Source of the DNA: Plantago ovata
Lineage: Eukaryota; Streptophyta; Magnoliopsida; Lamiales; Plantaginaceae
Assembly: GCA_028274465.1 (NCBI GenBank)
Contig: CM051456.1
Coordinates: 79,904,753-79,968,752 of the forward strand
Reading direction: 5' to 3'
Length of the DNA: 64,000 bases
Position 1 is the stretch's first letter; each line of letters opens with the position of its first letter. A program made the translations under genes and the position numbers. The notes beneath the pieces were generated by a model that searched no databases, had not been told where the DNA came from, and worked only from the letters and a program-made list of their open reading frames with translations. Positions 10,768 to 20,065 of this stretch are shown here, one piece after another.

Positions 10768-10969
10768 AAAGCTAAGCGGGGCACTTGAGTTTCAAAGCCC
10801 CCACTTCGTTTTCTTCCTCCATTGCCGATTTTGCACCCCAAAAATCTCAATCTCTCTCAATTCTCCACCAATTCTTGCAATCTTGTGCATTTTACAAAGC
10901 CCATCACCTCCTCTATCATCTAAACCGATCAAATTTCACGTTTGAAGCATCCATAACAAGGAATCAAAG

Positions 10970-11450
10970 GTACCTCTCATGAACCCTAACTTTCTTGAAT
11001 TTGGGATTTTATCTTAATTAGCTTCAATTGTGTAATGCATTGGTGAATTAGAGTTTGATAATGATTATTGAGCATGTTTCTTACTAGATGTGATGTCTAA
11101 ATTCGAATTTTGCTCCTCTTGATTTATGATGAACTCTAGTGCTCGAATTTTTACTATGAAATTGTTTGATGATTGTTAGCCTTGAATTTGAGTTATGATT
11201 ATGATTATGGTGATGTTGTGATTGCATGAGAATGTGTTGGATTGGTTGGGTAATTTAATTGGAGAGTTTGTTTGCTTGGTTTAGATTCGTATGGATTTAT
11301 CGTAACGAAGTGTTAAAGCTTCTCGATTTGTTCATATGAACTTTAGCAAGCCTTCAAACTCACCATGAGATTACTTAAGTGAGTATTGGAGTCTAGGAGT
11401 CGAGTCTAAGTCCCATTGTCTCTTGAAGTTATCTAATAAGATTATTCTAG
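10970..11450 (+). other. Predicted ORF2 leader intron (A1)
   Basis: Donor-like AAAG/GTACCTCTC and acceptor-like TTATTCTAG/GTACA, 481 bp, AT-rich (T-rich toward the end), no open frame. The acceptor ends 5 nt before the ORF2 ATG, as in B1 and B2. This is inference from splice consensus and positional conservation. Confidence 0.45.
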
Positions 11451-11455
11451 GTACA

Positions 11456-12766
11456 ATGGCATCAAGAAGATCCAAGAGATCAAGGGGAGAAGGGACCTCG
11501 AGTGCTCAACAAACGGTCACACCCGGCGAGTATCTCCAATCCGGGAGGGCAAGGCAATTCGAAGCGAGTTTCCATGCCCACAAGCACACATACATTTCCG
11601 AGAGGAGCATTCGCTTCACGGCTGGTGAAAGCGGGTTGGATGGTGCCAGAGAGCTCAACAAGCTCATTACTGAGCGAGGCTGGAAGTATTATGGCGAGGT
11701 CATGCCAAATTGGGACCAAGCAGTAGTGGAGGATTTCTACATTGCCTTCACGGACTACAATGAACGGACCGGTGAGGTTCCTGTCCGCGGTGTTGGGGTC
11801 GAGTTTACTCCTTTGAGCATCACTAACTTCATTATGCGATTGGATAGGCCACTGACGCGGGATCCAAACCGCCGGCCTGCAGCCCACGAGAGATTTGATC
11901 CCGCAGAGCTCTATGTCTACGACCGGGAGTCTGATCATTACCCCATGGAGGTACTGAATGGCATTACCGTGGATGATTTTGAATTGCCTGATGAACCACC
12001 CCGGATTTTGCGCCACAACGATCTCACCTTCGAGGCAAGGATGATGTTGAAGTTCGTTCAAGCCAATCTGATCCCTAGCACACATGATTCCGAGGTTCAG
12101 TCCTATTACGGAGTCCTAGTCCATGGTCTCTTGCATAATTTTCCTCTCACTCCTGGCGTCGTCATCTTCGAGGAATTCAAGCGCCGCCGTAACGCAAACC
12201 GGAACCTTGCCTTTGGTAACTTGATCACGGGCATGTGCAAGGAGGCCGGAGTTCCCGACCTCGTACTGGACAAGAAGCCGAAGAAGCCCATCAACATGGA
12301 TACGTACAATGAGATGTACGGGACTTGGTGCAATCAGCAAGGAGAACCTATGCAACCGAGGGTTACGCGCCATGTGACACCTCCTCCACCTCCGCCTACG
12401 GCCGGACAAGGAAGCTTCGACTTCTCGGGGTTCAACCAGATCTTGGTCGATCAGTTTGGTAGCTTCCAAACCACCATGTTGGAGGCTCAGTCGACCCAAT
12501 TCCGGGGATTTGAGGAGCGCGAAGTCAAGAGGTGGGAGGACTTCCGTGTGATGGAGGAGCAGCGTTGGGATGATTACCAAGGGCGTGTAGATCAGCGTTG
12601 GGAGGCCGCTCGAGCAGAGGACACTAGGCGTTGGAGAGCCCACCAGGAGGAGATGATGAACCGCCACGATGCCTTAGCTCGCCGAATTCCGGGGTATACA
12701 TTCGATGATCAGAACGGTGGTAGTGGGAATGCCTTTCCTAACACCCGCTACGACCCCTACTCCTAG
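11456..12766 (+). CDS. A1 ORF2, putative plant transposon protein family
   Basis: An intact frame of 436 codons from ATG 11456, the first ATG after the predicted acceptor. A basic N-terminus (ASRRSKRSRGEG) is followed by a conserved region (about residues 60-300) with DFYIAFTD, VRGVGVEFTPLSITNFI and a long helical part (ARMMLKFVQANLIP). I take this to be the PF20167-like family often found in plant LTR elements. Then come a proline run (PPPPPP), a Phe/Gln-rich linker, and five 11-residue repeats at residues 359-413 (RWEDFRVMEEQ, RWDDYQGRVDQ, RWEAARAEDTR and two more), predicted to form a hendecad coiled coil. It occupies the place where Athila-type elements carry an env-like frame, but no signal peptide or membrane segment is seen. 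The function is unknown. Confidence 0.8.
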   Translation: MASRRSKRSRGEGTSSAQQTVTPGEYLQSGRARQFEASFHAHKHTYISERSIRFTAGESGLDGARELNKLITERGWKYYGEVMPNWDQAVVEDFYIAFTDYNERTGEVPVRGVGVEFTPLSITNFIMRLDRPLTRDPNRRPAAHERFDPAELYVYDRESDHYPMEVLNGITVDDFELPDEPPRILRHNDLTFEARMMLKFVQANLIPSTHDSEVQSYYGVLVHGLLHNFPLTPGVVIFEEFKRRRNANRNLAFGNLITGMCKEAGVPDLVLDKKPKKPINMDTYNEMYGTWCNQQGEPMQPRVTRHVTPPPPPPTAGQGSFDFSGFNQILVDQFGSFQTTMLEAQSTQFRGFEEREVKRWEDFRVMEEQRWDDYQGRVDQRWEAARAEDTRRWRAHQEEMMNRHDALARRIPGYTFDDQNGGSGNAFPNTRYDPYS

Positions 12767-13020
12767 AGACACCAGCCGACAGGGGCCACATTTATCGGTA
12801 GTATTTGTATATTATCGTTATTTTGGCTTGTTTACTATTGTTGGTTGAAACTCTTTTCCTTTCGATTTGGTTGTATGATGTTGTGACTTTTGACTCTTGT
12901 ACTCTTTATTTGCTTTTGTAGTTGTGGCCTGTGTGCCTTTTGTCGTGATTAGTTTAGTCTAGTTTTTGTATTGGTGCCTTAGGTGATTAAGAGAGGAAAA
13001 ACATCGAAAATTTGGAAACA
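12767..13020. other. A1 noncoding spacer after ORF2
   Basis: T-rich spacer with no credible frame. It contains the second copy of the 11-bp word TGATGTTGTGA (12876-12886; first copy 11211-11221). In A2 the two copies are fused and ORF2 is missing. Confidence 0.6.
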
Positions 13021-13174
13021 GGGCCAAGCGAAGCGCTCGGAAGGGCCAAGCGGTCCGCTTCAAATTCCAGGAAGTTTTGCAACTTCCTGGAAATTCAAGC
13101 GGAGCGCCTGGAGCCTCCCAAGCGCTCTGCTTGACCAAGCGAACCGCTTGGCTCCCGCCAAGCGGTCCGCTTGG
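13021..13174. repeat. A-type palindrome array after ORF2 (A1)
   Basis: AAGCG...CGCTT palindromes plus one longer inverted repeat at 13059-13100 (CCAGGAAGTT...AACTTCCTGG). The matching A2 repeat (42129-42171) keeps a stem with different bases at its tip. Confidence 0.8.
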
Positions 13175-13348
13175 ACCCTATACCCGGATTTTCCTCGTTT
13201 TTCCATTCTTCTCACCTTTGTGCACCCGTTTTCACTTGTTTCTTGAGTCCTTTCAGGTACTACTCATATATAGGAGATTGGACATGAACCTTTATCTCAG
13301 GGAAGTGTACTTTCAATCCAATTTGTCCTTTTCTTTCAACTTTTCTTT

Positions 13349-14073
13349 GCTCGAGGACGAGCAAAAGTTTAGGTTTGGGGAGGGGGTATTGGATTTGCAG
13401 TACTATATGCTTGTGTGGTTCGTACATGCCTGATTTTACTCAAGTTCATGTGATTTGTCGTGTTTTTCAAATTTTTACATGCATATCATCCCTAGATTAG
13501 TTGTTGCACGTTGTTGTGTGTGGAGTTTATTGCCAAGTCTTTTGAACCTTTTTATTGAGTATAATAAGTGTTTATGACCATTGATCATATGTTGCATCAC
13601 TTTGCAAGTAGTTTGAGGCTTGTCTCGCTTGGTTTGTCACATTCGCATGTGCACTAGTTAAGCTTAGTAGTCTCGACATCACCTTGAGTGGTGTTTCTTC
13701 TGCTGCGGTTCACGATGGCCTTATGAAATGATGCATGTTACAGTCTATGGTTGTAACCCGTGTAATTATGTACGTAAGAGGCGACAAGTTCTTCACCTCG
13801 ATTAGAGATTGCCAAATGCCTAGGAAGGAGGTAGTGTGAGGTGTGCGATTCCTTGTATTAAACCTATTCTATCGAATAGGTTTGGGGAGGGGGTTGCTTT
13901 ATTTGATCTTGTTTTTCATCTTTGAGTCGTTGTAAAGTTTCCTTTTTCTTTTTCTTTTTGTTTTGTGTCCCAACCTATTCTTTCGAATAGGTTTGGGGAG
14001 GTGTCTTTGTAAAGAGCCTTTCCTTTTTCCTTTTCGTCTTTGTGCTCAAACCTATTCTCTCGAATAGGTTTGG
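13349..14073 (+). repeat. Hairpin plus GGTTTGGGGAGG modules (A1)
   Basis: Four copies of a hairpin followed by a purine-rich GGTTTGGGGAGG: GCTCGAGGACGAGC at 13349-13362 (purines 13371-13383), then AACCTATTC-4 nt-GAATAGGTT at 13861-13882, 13972-13993 and 14049-14070. A fifth hairpin, GCTTGAGGACAAGC (14789-14802), precedes the true polypurine tract at the LTR. B2, B4, A2 and C carry the same modules. Confidence 0.85.
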
Positions 14074-14114
14074 GGAGGTCTTTTTGACACATAATACTGC
14101 TGCTTGCCCCTATA

Positions 14115-14225
14115 AGAAGAAAAAGAAAGAGAAAAAGAAAAGAAGAAAAAAAAGAGAAAAGAAAATAATAAAAAAAAAAAAAAGAAGAAAGAAAATAAAG
14201 AATAAGACCCAAAAGCAAAAGAAGG
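14115..14225 (+). repeat. A-rich purine tract (A1)
   Basis: About 110 nt of almost only A and G, ending near GACCCAAAAGCAAAAGAAGG. It gives spurious Lys/Arg-rich frames. The same tract at the same place is found in B2, A2, B4 and C. Confidence 0.75.
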
Positions 14226-14788
14226 GTCGTTGCAAGCCAAAAGCAGTCTCGTAGTGTCAAGTGTCATGTAAATATTTTGTTCTTGTGAAGTGTCGAGTTG
14301 TAAATTCTATCTTTCGTTTCGTGTCGCCTTGTCCAAGGCCTGTTCTTGACCACCCTCATCTTGCTATTCAAGAAGTGGTTGAAAGAGGCTCATTCTTGAG
14401 AGTCTGGGTAGAATAGGGGAGTGTTATCTTTCTAAGGGAACCCTCCTTCGTTTGATGAGAGCCAGTATTGGTTCGCCCTCTCTTGAGGAAAAGTCTCGCT
14501 TGGTGAACAGTAGTAAGCCCTCGGTTTCATAGGCACGGGGCAATTGTAGTATGATAACATGCATCATTGTGTCGTCACTGACCAGGTCCAGGTAGAAGAT
14601 GTTACGTGAGACTCCTTTGTTTAACCAAGTGCACTTGAGAATGTGTATATTCGCAATCGAGGAATACTTCAACCTATTTGCATGTCATGCTCATTTGGTT
14701 TTGTTCATAAGCATTTGGTAGATTCAATAGATTAGTTCACTTTACTTGGCATGAGACTCCTTTTGTGTTTCATTTAGGATAGTTTGTT

Positions 14789-14823
14789 GCTTGAGGACAA
14801 GCAAAGGTTTGGTTTGGGGAGTT
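14789..14823 (+). promoter_or_regulatory. 3' polypurine tract with upstream hairpin (A1)
   Basis: Hairpin GCTTGAGGACAAGC, then AAAGGTTTGGTTTGGGGAGTT ending at the 3' LTR. It is the plus-strand priming site by position. Confidence 0.85.
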
Positions 14824-16227
14824 TGATGAACGTATTTTTGACGCGTTCATCTTGTCTTTTTTACCTTCTTTTGCTATCTTCTAGCCTTGTTTTTTGGTTA
14901 GTTTTGTAGAATAGTGTCACGTTTTGTGTTTTCTGCATTTTCAGGCACTTAGGTACGAAGCGGCGTTTTTGGAGCTAAAAATGAGCCTTTTTGATGGAAA
15001 AGATGGCCCCGTTGAAGTTCCCAAATCTCCGTGGCTTGTTCGTAAGTGTTTTAGCATCAATAAGCATCGAGAAGGATGAGTCCAAGGCACCCGAGGGCCA
15101 TGCGAGGGCAAAAAGATTGAGTTTGAAGACAAAAAATCTGCCGAGGAGCCAAGCTAAGCGCCTGGAATAGTGAAGCGCTCCGCTTCAATTTCCAGGAGCT
15201 TTGGCACATAAGCCAAGCGAAGCGCTTGGTGTGCCAGAAGCGCTTCGCTTGCCAAGCGCTCCGCTTGGATTCTCCAAGCGGTCCGCTTGGCAGCGGTTAC
15301 GTTTTCGGATTTTCCTTCTTAGATCTGATCTTTGGTCATTTTTTGAATATCTTTGGAACTATAACTTCGTTTTGGAGAGATTCTAAGCCCCAAAACTCAG
15401 AGAAAACTCAGATTACATTGTATTTTAGCTTGGGATTCAAGGTTTTGATTGGGATTCATCCTTTGTAATCACTACGGAGAGGTTTTCTTTGCTTTCCACC
15501 GATTAGTGACAGCTTTCGTGGTAACTTTTATCACTCTCTTGTCTTGTAGTTTGATATGATGTATTCTGATTATTATTCATATGAACTGATGTCTATGTTG
15601 ATGAATATGAGTAGCTAAATCTTTTGTGTTGGTGGTAGAATGTAGAATATGCATGCTATGGGTTATGTTTATGCTTACATGAGATTGTGATTCAATCTTG
15701 CTGCAAATCCCTTCATATGATACTTAGTTGCCTACAAAATATATTCGAATTGAGTATAGTGACAAACTCTTGGTCAATGAAAGCTATAAGATTGTATGTT
15801 AGAGATTTGCAGCATGCTAGATAAATGGTGTTGGTGACAAGCACCTCTAAAGTATTGATAGTGATCTTTTATGATGTGTGTCTTAAAGTTGCCTAGACGA
15901 GTTTCTTAGCAGACTTGATCGAAGGTTTTACGCACTGAACTTGTGAGCATATTCGTAACCCATGCATGTGTATTTGATTTCTACCACCAACCGTTTTCAA
16001 ATCTTGATTTACAACAATATGATTTCTCGTTGCTTTGTTCAAAGGAAACAATTCTACAAACATTTGAACTCGTTGACTGAAACTACTAGCAAAAACCTCA
16101 AACAAAGCCACGTTAGGTCCCGAGAGAACGACACTCGGGGACAACAAGCCATTGCACTCTAGTTTGTGTAGTGATAAGTGTTCTTAGGCTTTTAAACAAA
16201 TTTAATTGGTGAAAAACGACATCATCA
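14824..16227 (+). repeat. A1 3' LTR
   Basis: 1404 bp, TGATGAACG...CATCATCA, nearly identical to the 5' LTR by eye; palindromes at about 15150-15293. TATAG follows at 16228-16232. Confidence 0.9.
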
Positions 16228-16232
16228 TATAG

Positions 16233-16250
16233 TCCCCGGCAGCGGCGCCA
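16233..16250 (-). promoter_or_regulatory. Primer binding site, tRNA-Asp (B1)
   Basis: On the minus strand TGGCGCCGCTGCCGGGGA, one mismatch to the tRNA-Asp complement, 3 nt from the LTR. A1 landed a few bases downstream and cut it off from gag. Confidence 0.9.
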
Positions 16251-16253
16251 ATT

Positions 16254-17430
16254 TGATGAACGCGCTGGTGTCGTGTTCCAACGTGAACGAATCAAATAAA
16301 TTTGTTATTTAGCCAAAGGCAATTCACAACTACAACGAAAGCCGTAGTGTAGCAATAGAATGACCTCGAGTGTCATTCTCTAAGGACTATAACTAGCTTT
16401 ATCAAATCTAATTTAGAATATAAAAACAGCAGACGGTAAAGCAAAGGTTTTTCTAACAGATAATGGAGATTGGTGATAGTATGATCCTTCAAAGCATAAC
16501 GGGTCAATAATCATGCGTAAATTCCTCGGTCTTGCATGGAGATCTTTGATCAATCAATTGTCATGTTGTAATTATTAAACACTACGAAGATAAAGATATG
16601 CATAGGTCGACGAGGGTCCAATTGTGCATAATAATTAATCAACATACGAGGATATAGGCTGAGCCTGATCAACGAAATAAAGCAATAACACGGAGTATAA
16701 TGCGCGATATAGCCATTAGCATGATTATCTTCCCCTCGCTAAGAATTCACATACTACCACCAACAATAAGTTTAGCTACTCATAGTTGTCATGCAATCAA
16801 CAGAAATCATAGAAGAAAACATGTTGAAAGATATATAAAAATAAGTAGAATAAACATTAAGATACAATGTTACCGAAGGTTGTCAGTCTCCGAAGAATCG
16901 CGATCTTTCAAGCTCCAAACTGCTATGAAAAAGTATCTCCTAAGCTACGAACCCCCAGAACAGGCTCTGGGAAGTTCCTACCTAAAACTACAGAGAAAGG
17001 TGAGAGAATAGGTCTGGAAAAGTATGAATTTCGGAGAAAAACTGAGCAACTATATATAGGCTTCGAAATAGTGTGGGGCGATTCGCCCCACGTCCCGGGC
17101 GATTCGCCCAGGAGTAAATTTCGCGGAATTCCGCGTTTTTGGTTCTGACTTCTAGTGGCCTTCTAACCTGCAGATTCGACCCCTAGACTCCAAATCCTAT
17201 CCGAAAACCTTCAGATACTCCAAATAGGCTTCTGGAACACCAATTCCTTGTCAACTTCAATATAATTGCCCGGAAATCCTCGTTTTTCAACCAAAACCTG
17301 TAAAATAAAATCTAAAGGGAAACGTGACACTATTCTAATAAAATGCACTAAAATATAGCTAAATTAACATAGAGGATAGCTAAAATAGGTGAAAAAGACT
17401 CAAATGAAAGTGTAAAATACACATTCATCA
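16254..17430 (-). repeat. B1 5' LTR
   Basis: 1177 bp on the minus strand, starting TGATGAATGTG (at 17430) and ending GTTCATCA. TATATATA is at 17058-17051, and palindromes GGGGCGATTCGCCCC and GGGCGATTCGCCC lie directly upstream of it (about 17074-17114). CTTCGGTAACATTG downstream is a donor-like site conserved in B LTRs. Confidence 0.88.
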
Positions 17431-17432
17431 AC

Positions 17433-17687
17433 GTATCGGGTGACGTAGTATGGTCGCTCCCATACTCTCCTACTGCCGAGCGGTTCTGGCTGTCGTCGCT
17501 CCTCTCAGACATCCTAAAGGTAGGCAAAGAGGAAGTTAGGATGGTTTGTGATAGTCCGAGAGGTCCTTTTAGGTATGTTCATTATGTTCGACCTCCCGAA
17601 CGTAGAAAAATCTCAAAAGATAACAAGGAAAGCATAATGAAGAAGTTATTCTACGGAGCGACCAACCGCTCGAAACAGGCAAAATAA
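17433..17687 (+). pseudogene. Unidentified open frame tail in F
   Basis: 85 codons open from the B1 insertion point to a TAA at 17685-17687, with no start because B1 interrupts it. The protein is charged, with aromatic pairs (AERFWLSSLLSDIL, GPFRYVHYVRPPERRK). I do not recognise it. It could be the C-terminus of an F-encoded protein. A chance frame of this length is possible. Confidence 0.35.
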
Positions 17688-18560
17688 GAGCGAGCAGGCA
17701 TATAAAGCATCGAGGAGCAAACCGAGCGACCAACCGCTCTAAAAATGACTTACAGTTACTTCTACGACCATACGCTAAGGAGGAGAAGGGGATTACAGCA
17801 AAGTAAAAAGCATACAAAAGGGGATTACTTCTACAACTACGACCATGCATGTCTATCGGTTCAATTGAGGCATACGATTACAAAGGTCCATTTACAGTTT
17901 TTAAGTCCAAGGCCGTTCCTAGGCCGCCGCCCGCCGGCGGAGATTTAGGCAACAAAAAAGGCGAAACCCATATTGGCATAACCGAAAGCAAGAAAAGGGA
18001 ATTCAAACAAAAAGGAGGCGATTAAAAGCAAGTAATCGTAATGTAGATACGGAAACTTACTTGATATTAAGTTTGTGAAGGTTGGAAGCAGGAAGGGAAA
18101 CCGGAAAAGTTGAAGTTCGCCTGAAAAATTGGTTCTGGACGTCGGAAAATGCTCCTCGCGCTCTACTTGTATCGATCACCTGCTCGTCGATCAACTATAA
18201 GACTCTCCTCGCAATCTCTATTTGCTCTGAGTATTTATGTTGCGAAAAGTGTGGAATGACCAAATATCGACCTATTTATAGAAGGGTATCTCGGGAATAC
18301 GAACCGTCGCATACCCTCGCTCCATCCGGACCGTACACGTGGCCACTATCAACGGCTCAGATCACAGCCGCCTGGCGATTTTACGGATTTACCCTCCGCG
18401 CTCCCGCTCTGAGACACCTTCCCAGGTAAACGCGGATTACCTAGCCACACAAGATAATCCACGGAGCGAGGACCATATCGCGAGGATTAAAAACGGAGCG
18501 ATGAGCAACCATCTATCCGAGGAGAAAAATTCGGCGGATCCGTTTTACGGGATCGAGAAG
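17688..18560. other. F noncoding region
   Basis: No supported gene. Words such as GGAGCGA and GAGCGACCAACCGCTC recur. The stretch is less AT-rich than its neighbours. I see no RNA gene. Confidence 0.4.
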
Positions 18561-18566
18561 CCTCTC

Positions 18567-18832
18567 TCACAATTATCTCTCCTTGAGATAATTTGCAAAG
18601 AAAAAGGTGGCAAGAAGTCATTCCATTCCACTCTCACAATTATCTCTCCTCCAGATAATTTGCAAAGAAAAAGGTGGCAAGAAGTCATTCCATTCCACTC
18701 CCACAATTATCTCTCCTCGAGATAATTTGCAAAGAAATAGGTGGCAAGAAGTCATTCCATTCCACTCTCTCACAATTGTCTCCTCGAGATAATTTGCAAA
18801 GAAAAAGGCGGCAAGAAGTCATTCCGTTCCAT
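18567..18832 (+). repeat. 67-bp tandem repeat, about four copies (F)
   Basis: Units begin at about 18569, 18636, 18703 and 18772 (periods 67, 67, 69). Each holds AATTATCTC...GAGATAATT, a 9-bp inverted repeat around 5 nt, followed by TTGCAAAGAAAAAGG and GTCATTCCATTCCA. Confidence 0.9.
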
Positions 18833-18914
18833 CAAGGAATACTTACCTGGATCCAATCTCTTCCCAACAAATATACCTCTTTTCATAAGGCCCGAGCAAC
18901 GTCTGCTCGCACCC

Positions 18915-18924
18915 TATAAAAAGG
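18915..18924 (+). promoter_or_regulatory. TATA-like box inside F
   Basis: CCCTATAAAAAGGGGGGG downstream of the tandem repeat. Its placement after a repeat array resembles a promoter. No frame follows before the LTR, so its role is unclear. Confidence 0.3.
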
Positions 18925-19077
18925 GGGGGAAGGAGAGATAGGAGGAGGGAAAGATACCAAGGCGTGAATACGGAAATCTTTTTTTGCCCACTACTAGTCG
19001 AGGCTCTGCTCGACCTCTACTTCAACATAGTTCCTCAACTATCTTCTACAAAGATACTTGGAAACTAGGGGGACATA

Positions 19078-19917
19078 TGTTAGTGTTGAAATATGTCCAA
19101 TCAGCATGTACGAACTGGAGCGGTCTAAGAGCGCGACAAAGCATCATAGGCCGTCCCTCAAGGGGCGCGACCACACCCAAGTATGTCACTAAGGTGTGGT
19201 TCGACCAACATAGGGTCCGACCATCACTAAGAGGCCAACCCTCAAAATAAGCTCATCACAAGGACAAAGCAGCTATTGAGCACGAGGAACATCTCTAGGG
19301 CTCGAGGAGGCCTTACGTCAAGGTAACACTCTCTGAGAGAAACTAGGCAGAGCACTACTCGGACCACCAACGTAAGAGGAAGGCACGAGGACACCAGGGC
19401 GACCACCCATGGTCGCTCTTAGTAGGGCACGCCTTCCGGATTGCTACGTGGGACCCGAAATGTCCATGTTGCCCTCTCAACCCTAGTCAAGATGTTTGGG
19501 CCAAGGCCCATGGACCTCCTTAATGGGCTTGGGCCTAAGGAGGCTTCAATCCCGTCCGAACACTTGTCACGATCCTACAAGGGATGACATTAAAATACTA
19601 CGAGTATATAAGGAACTCATTCATTACCCAGCGGGTAAGCATTAACATCTCTCACCTACCACTCACCCACCACATTTACTACTCGTGCTAGGTAAGCCTC
19701 ACAACTCCCTACACGTAAAGTCGTCACTCCGGTCTGATATCTTACAGACCGGGCAAGAGACACTAAACCCCCCCCCCTCTAGTATATTTCAGGTACGAGG
19801 AAACTACAAGAAGGTTCCCTACCAATTCAAGAGGAACACTACATGAAGAAGAACTAGAATAGCTTAACGTGACGATCTACTACGAATTTAAGAAGAAGCA
19901 CGAATTACCCTTCAACA
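19078..19917 (+). repeat. F 3' LTR (putative)
   Basis: 840 bp between TGTTAGTG and TTCAACA, preceded by a polypurine run and followed by resumption of element E. TATATAAGG at 19605-19613 suits a promoter. Includes a run of ten C before TCTAG, also seen in the D LTRs. No second copy is in the window, so boundaries rest on the termini and the context only. Confidence 0.55.
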
Positions 19918-20065
19918 GGTTCAACCTCTTTGAGGAAAATTCTTAACTTGGTGAACAACAGTAAGTCCTCAGTTTCATAGGCACGGGACAACCATTCGTA
20001 TTTTAACATGTTTCATTACGTCGTCACTGACTAGGTCCAGGTAGAGAATGTTACGAGAGACTATC
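19918..20065 (+). mobile_element. Element E, internal 3' fragment (left piece)
   Basis: Matches the B2 3' noncoding region (about 27180-27330), then is interrupted by B2 with the duplication CTATC (20061-20065 and 28737-28741). It continues at 28742. Confidence 0.8.

Larger units (their letters stand above)
6149..16227 (+). mobile_element. Complete non-autonomous gypsy element A1
   Basis: A 10.1-kb element with LTRs 6149-7549 and 14824-16227, PBS at 7553, polypurine tract ending at 14823, and target duplications TATAG at 6144-6148 and 16228-16232. It is inserted in B1 immediately beyond that element's PBS. The internal region encodes Gag-protease (broken) and an intact ORF2. There is no reverse transcriptase, RNase H or integrase, so movement needed enzymes from elsewhere. 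Confidence 0.92.
1..17430 (-). mobile_element. Gypsy LTR retrotransposon B1 (5' part, minus strand)
   Basis: Reading on the minus strand the order is 5' LTR (17430-16254), PBS (16250-16233), gag-protease (6024-3962), palindrome array, ORF2 leader and the start of ORF2 (397 to the window edge). The 3' LTR lies beyond the left edge. A1 interrupts it just after the PBS, with TATAG on both sides, and an LTR fragment interrupts it at about 432-2706. The right flank shows ACGTA at 17431-17435 as the presumed target duplication. Layout matches B2. No reverse transcriptase or integrase is found between protease and ORF2, so it is non-autonomous. Confidence 0.85.
17431..19917 (+). mobile_element. LTR element F, 3' end (unclassified)
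   Basis: Contains the tail of an open frame, a tandem repeat, a purine run AAACTAGGGGGACATA (19062-19077) and an LTR-like segment 19078-19917 (TGTTAG...TTCAACA). The next bases GGTTC (19918-19922) continue element E, which suits a target duplication. Its left part is cut off by B1. No reverse transcriptase or integrase motif is visible, so the superfamily is unknown. Confidence 0.6.

Noticed and set aside
10502..10945. Long open frames rich in SGPLG and KRSAW peptides over the palindrome arrays
   Set aside because: They appear on both strands and wherever the AAGCG...CGCTT palindromes occur. Palindromes give similar peptides both ways. No conserved start or domain.
11456..12766. ORF2 as a retroviral envelope
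   Set aside because: Position fits the env-like frame of Athila, but there is no signal peptide, transmembrane segment or cleavage site; it matches the plant transposon-protein type instead.
14042..14254. Lys/Arg-rich small proteins (also 26787-26996 and the minus-strand Phe-rich frames)
   Set aside because: They are translations of the A/G purine tract; composition alone explains them.
18082..18429. A host gene in the F region
   Set aside because: Short frames without recognisable domains, between an LTR joint and a tandem repeat; no exon structure could be supported.
19767..19780. Relationship of F to D from the shared C-run plus TCTAG
   Set aside because: A homopolymer with five following bases is weak; the LTRs are otherwise different.
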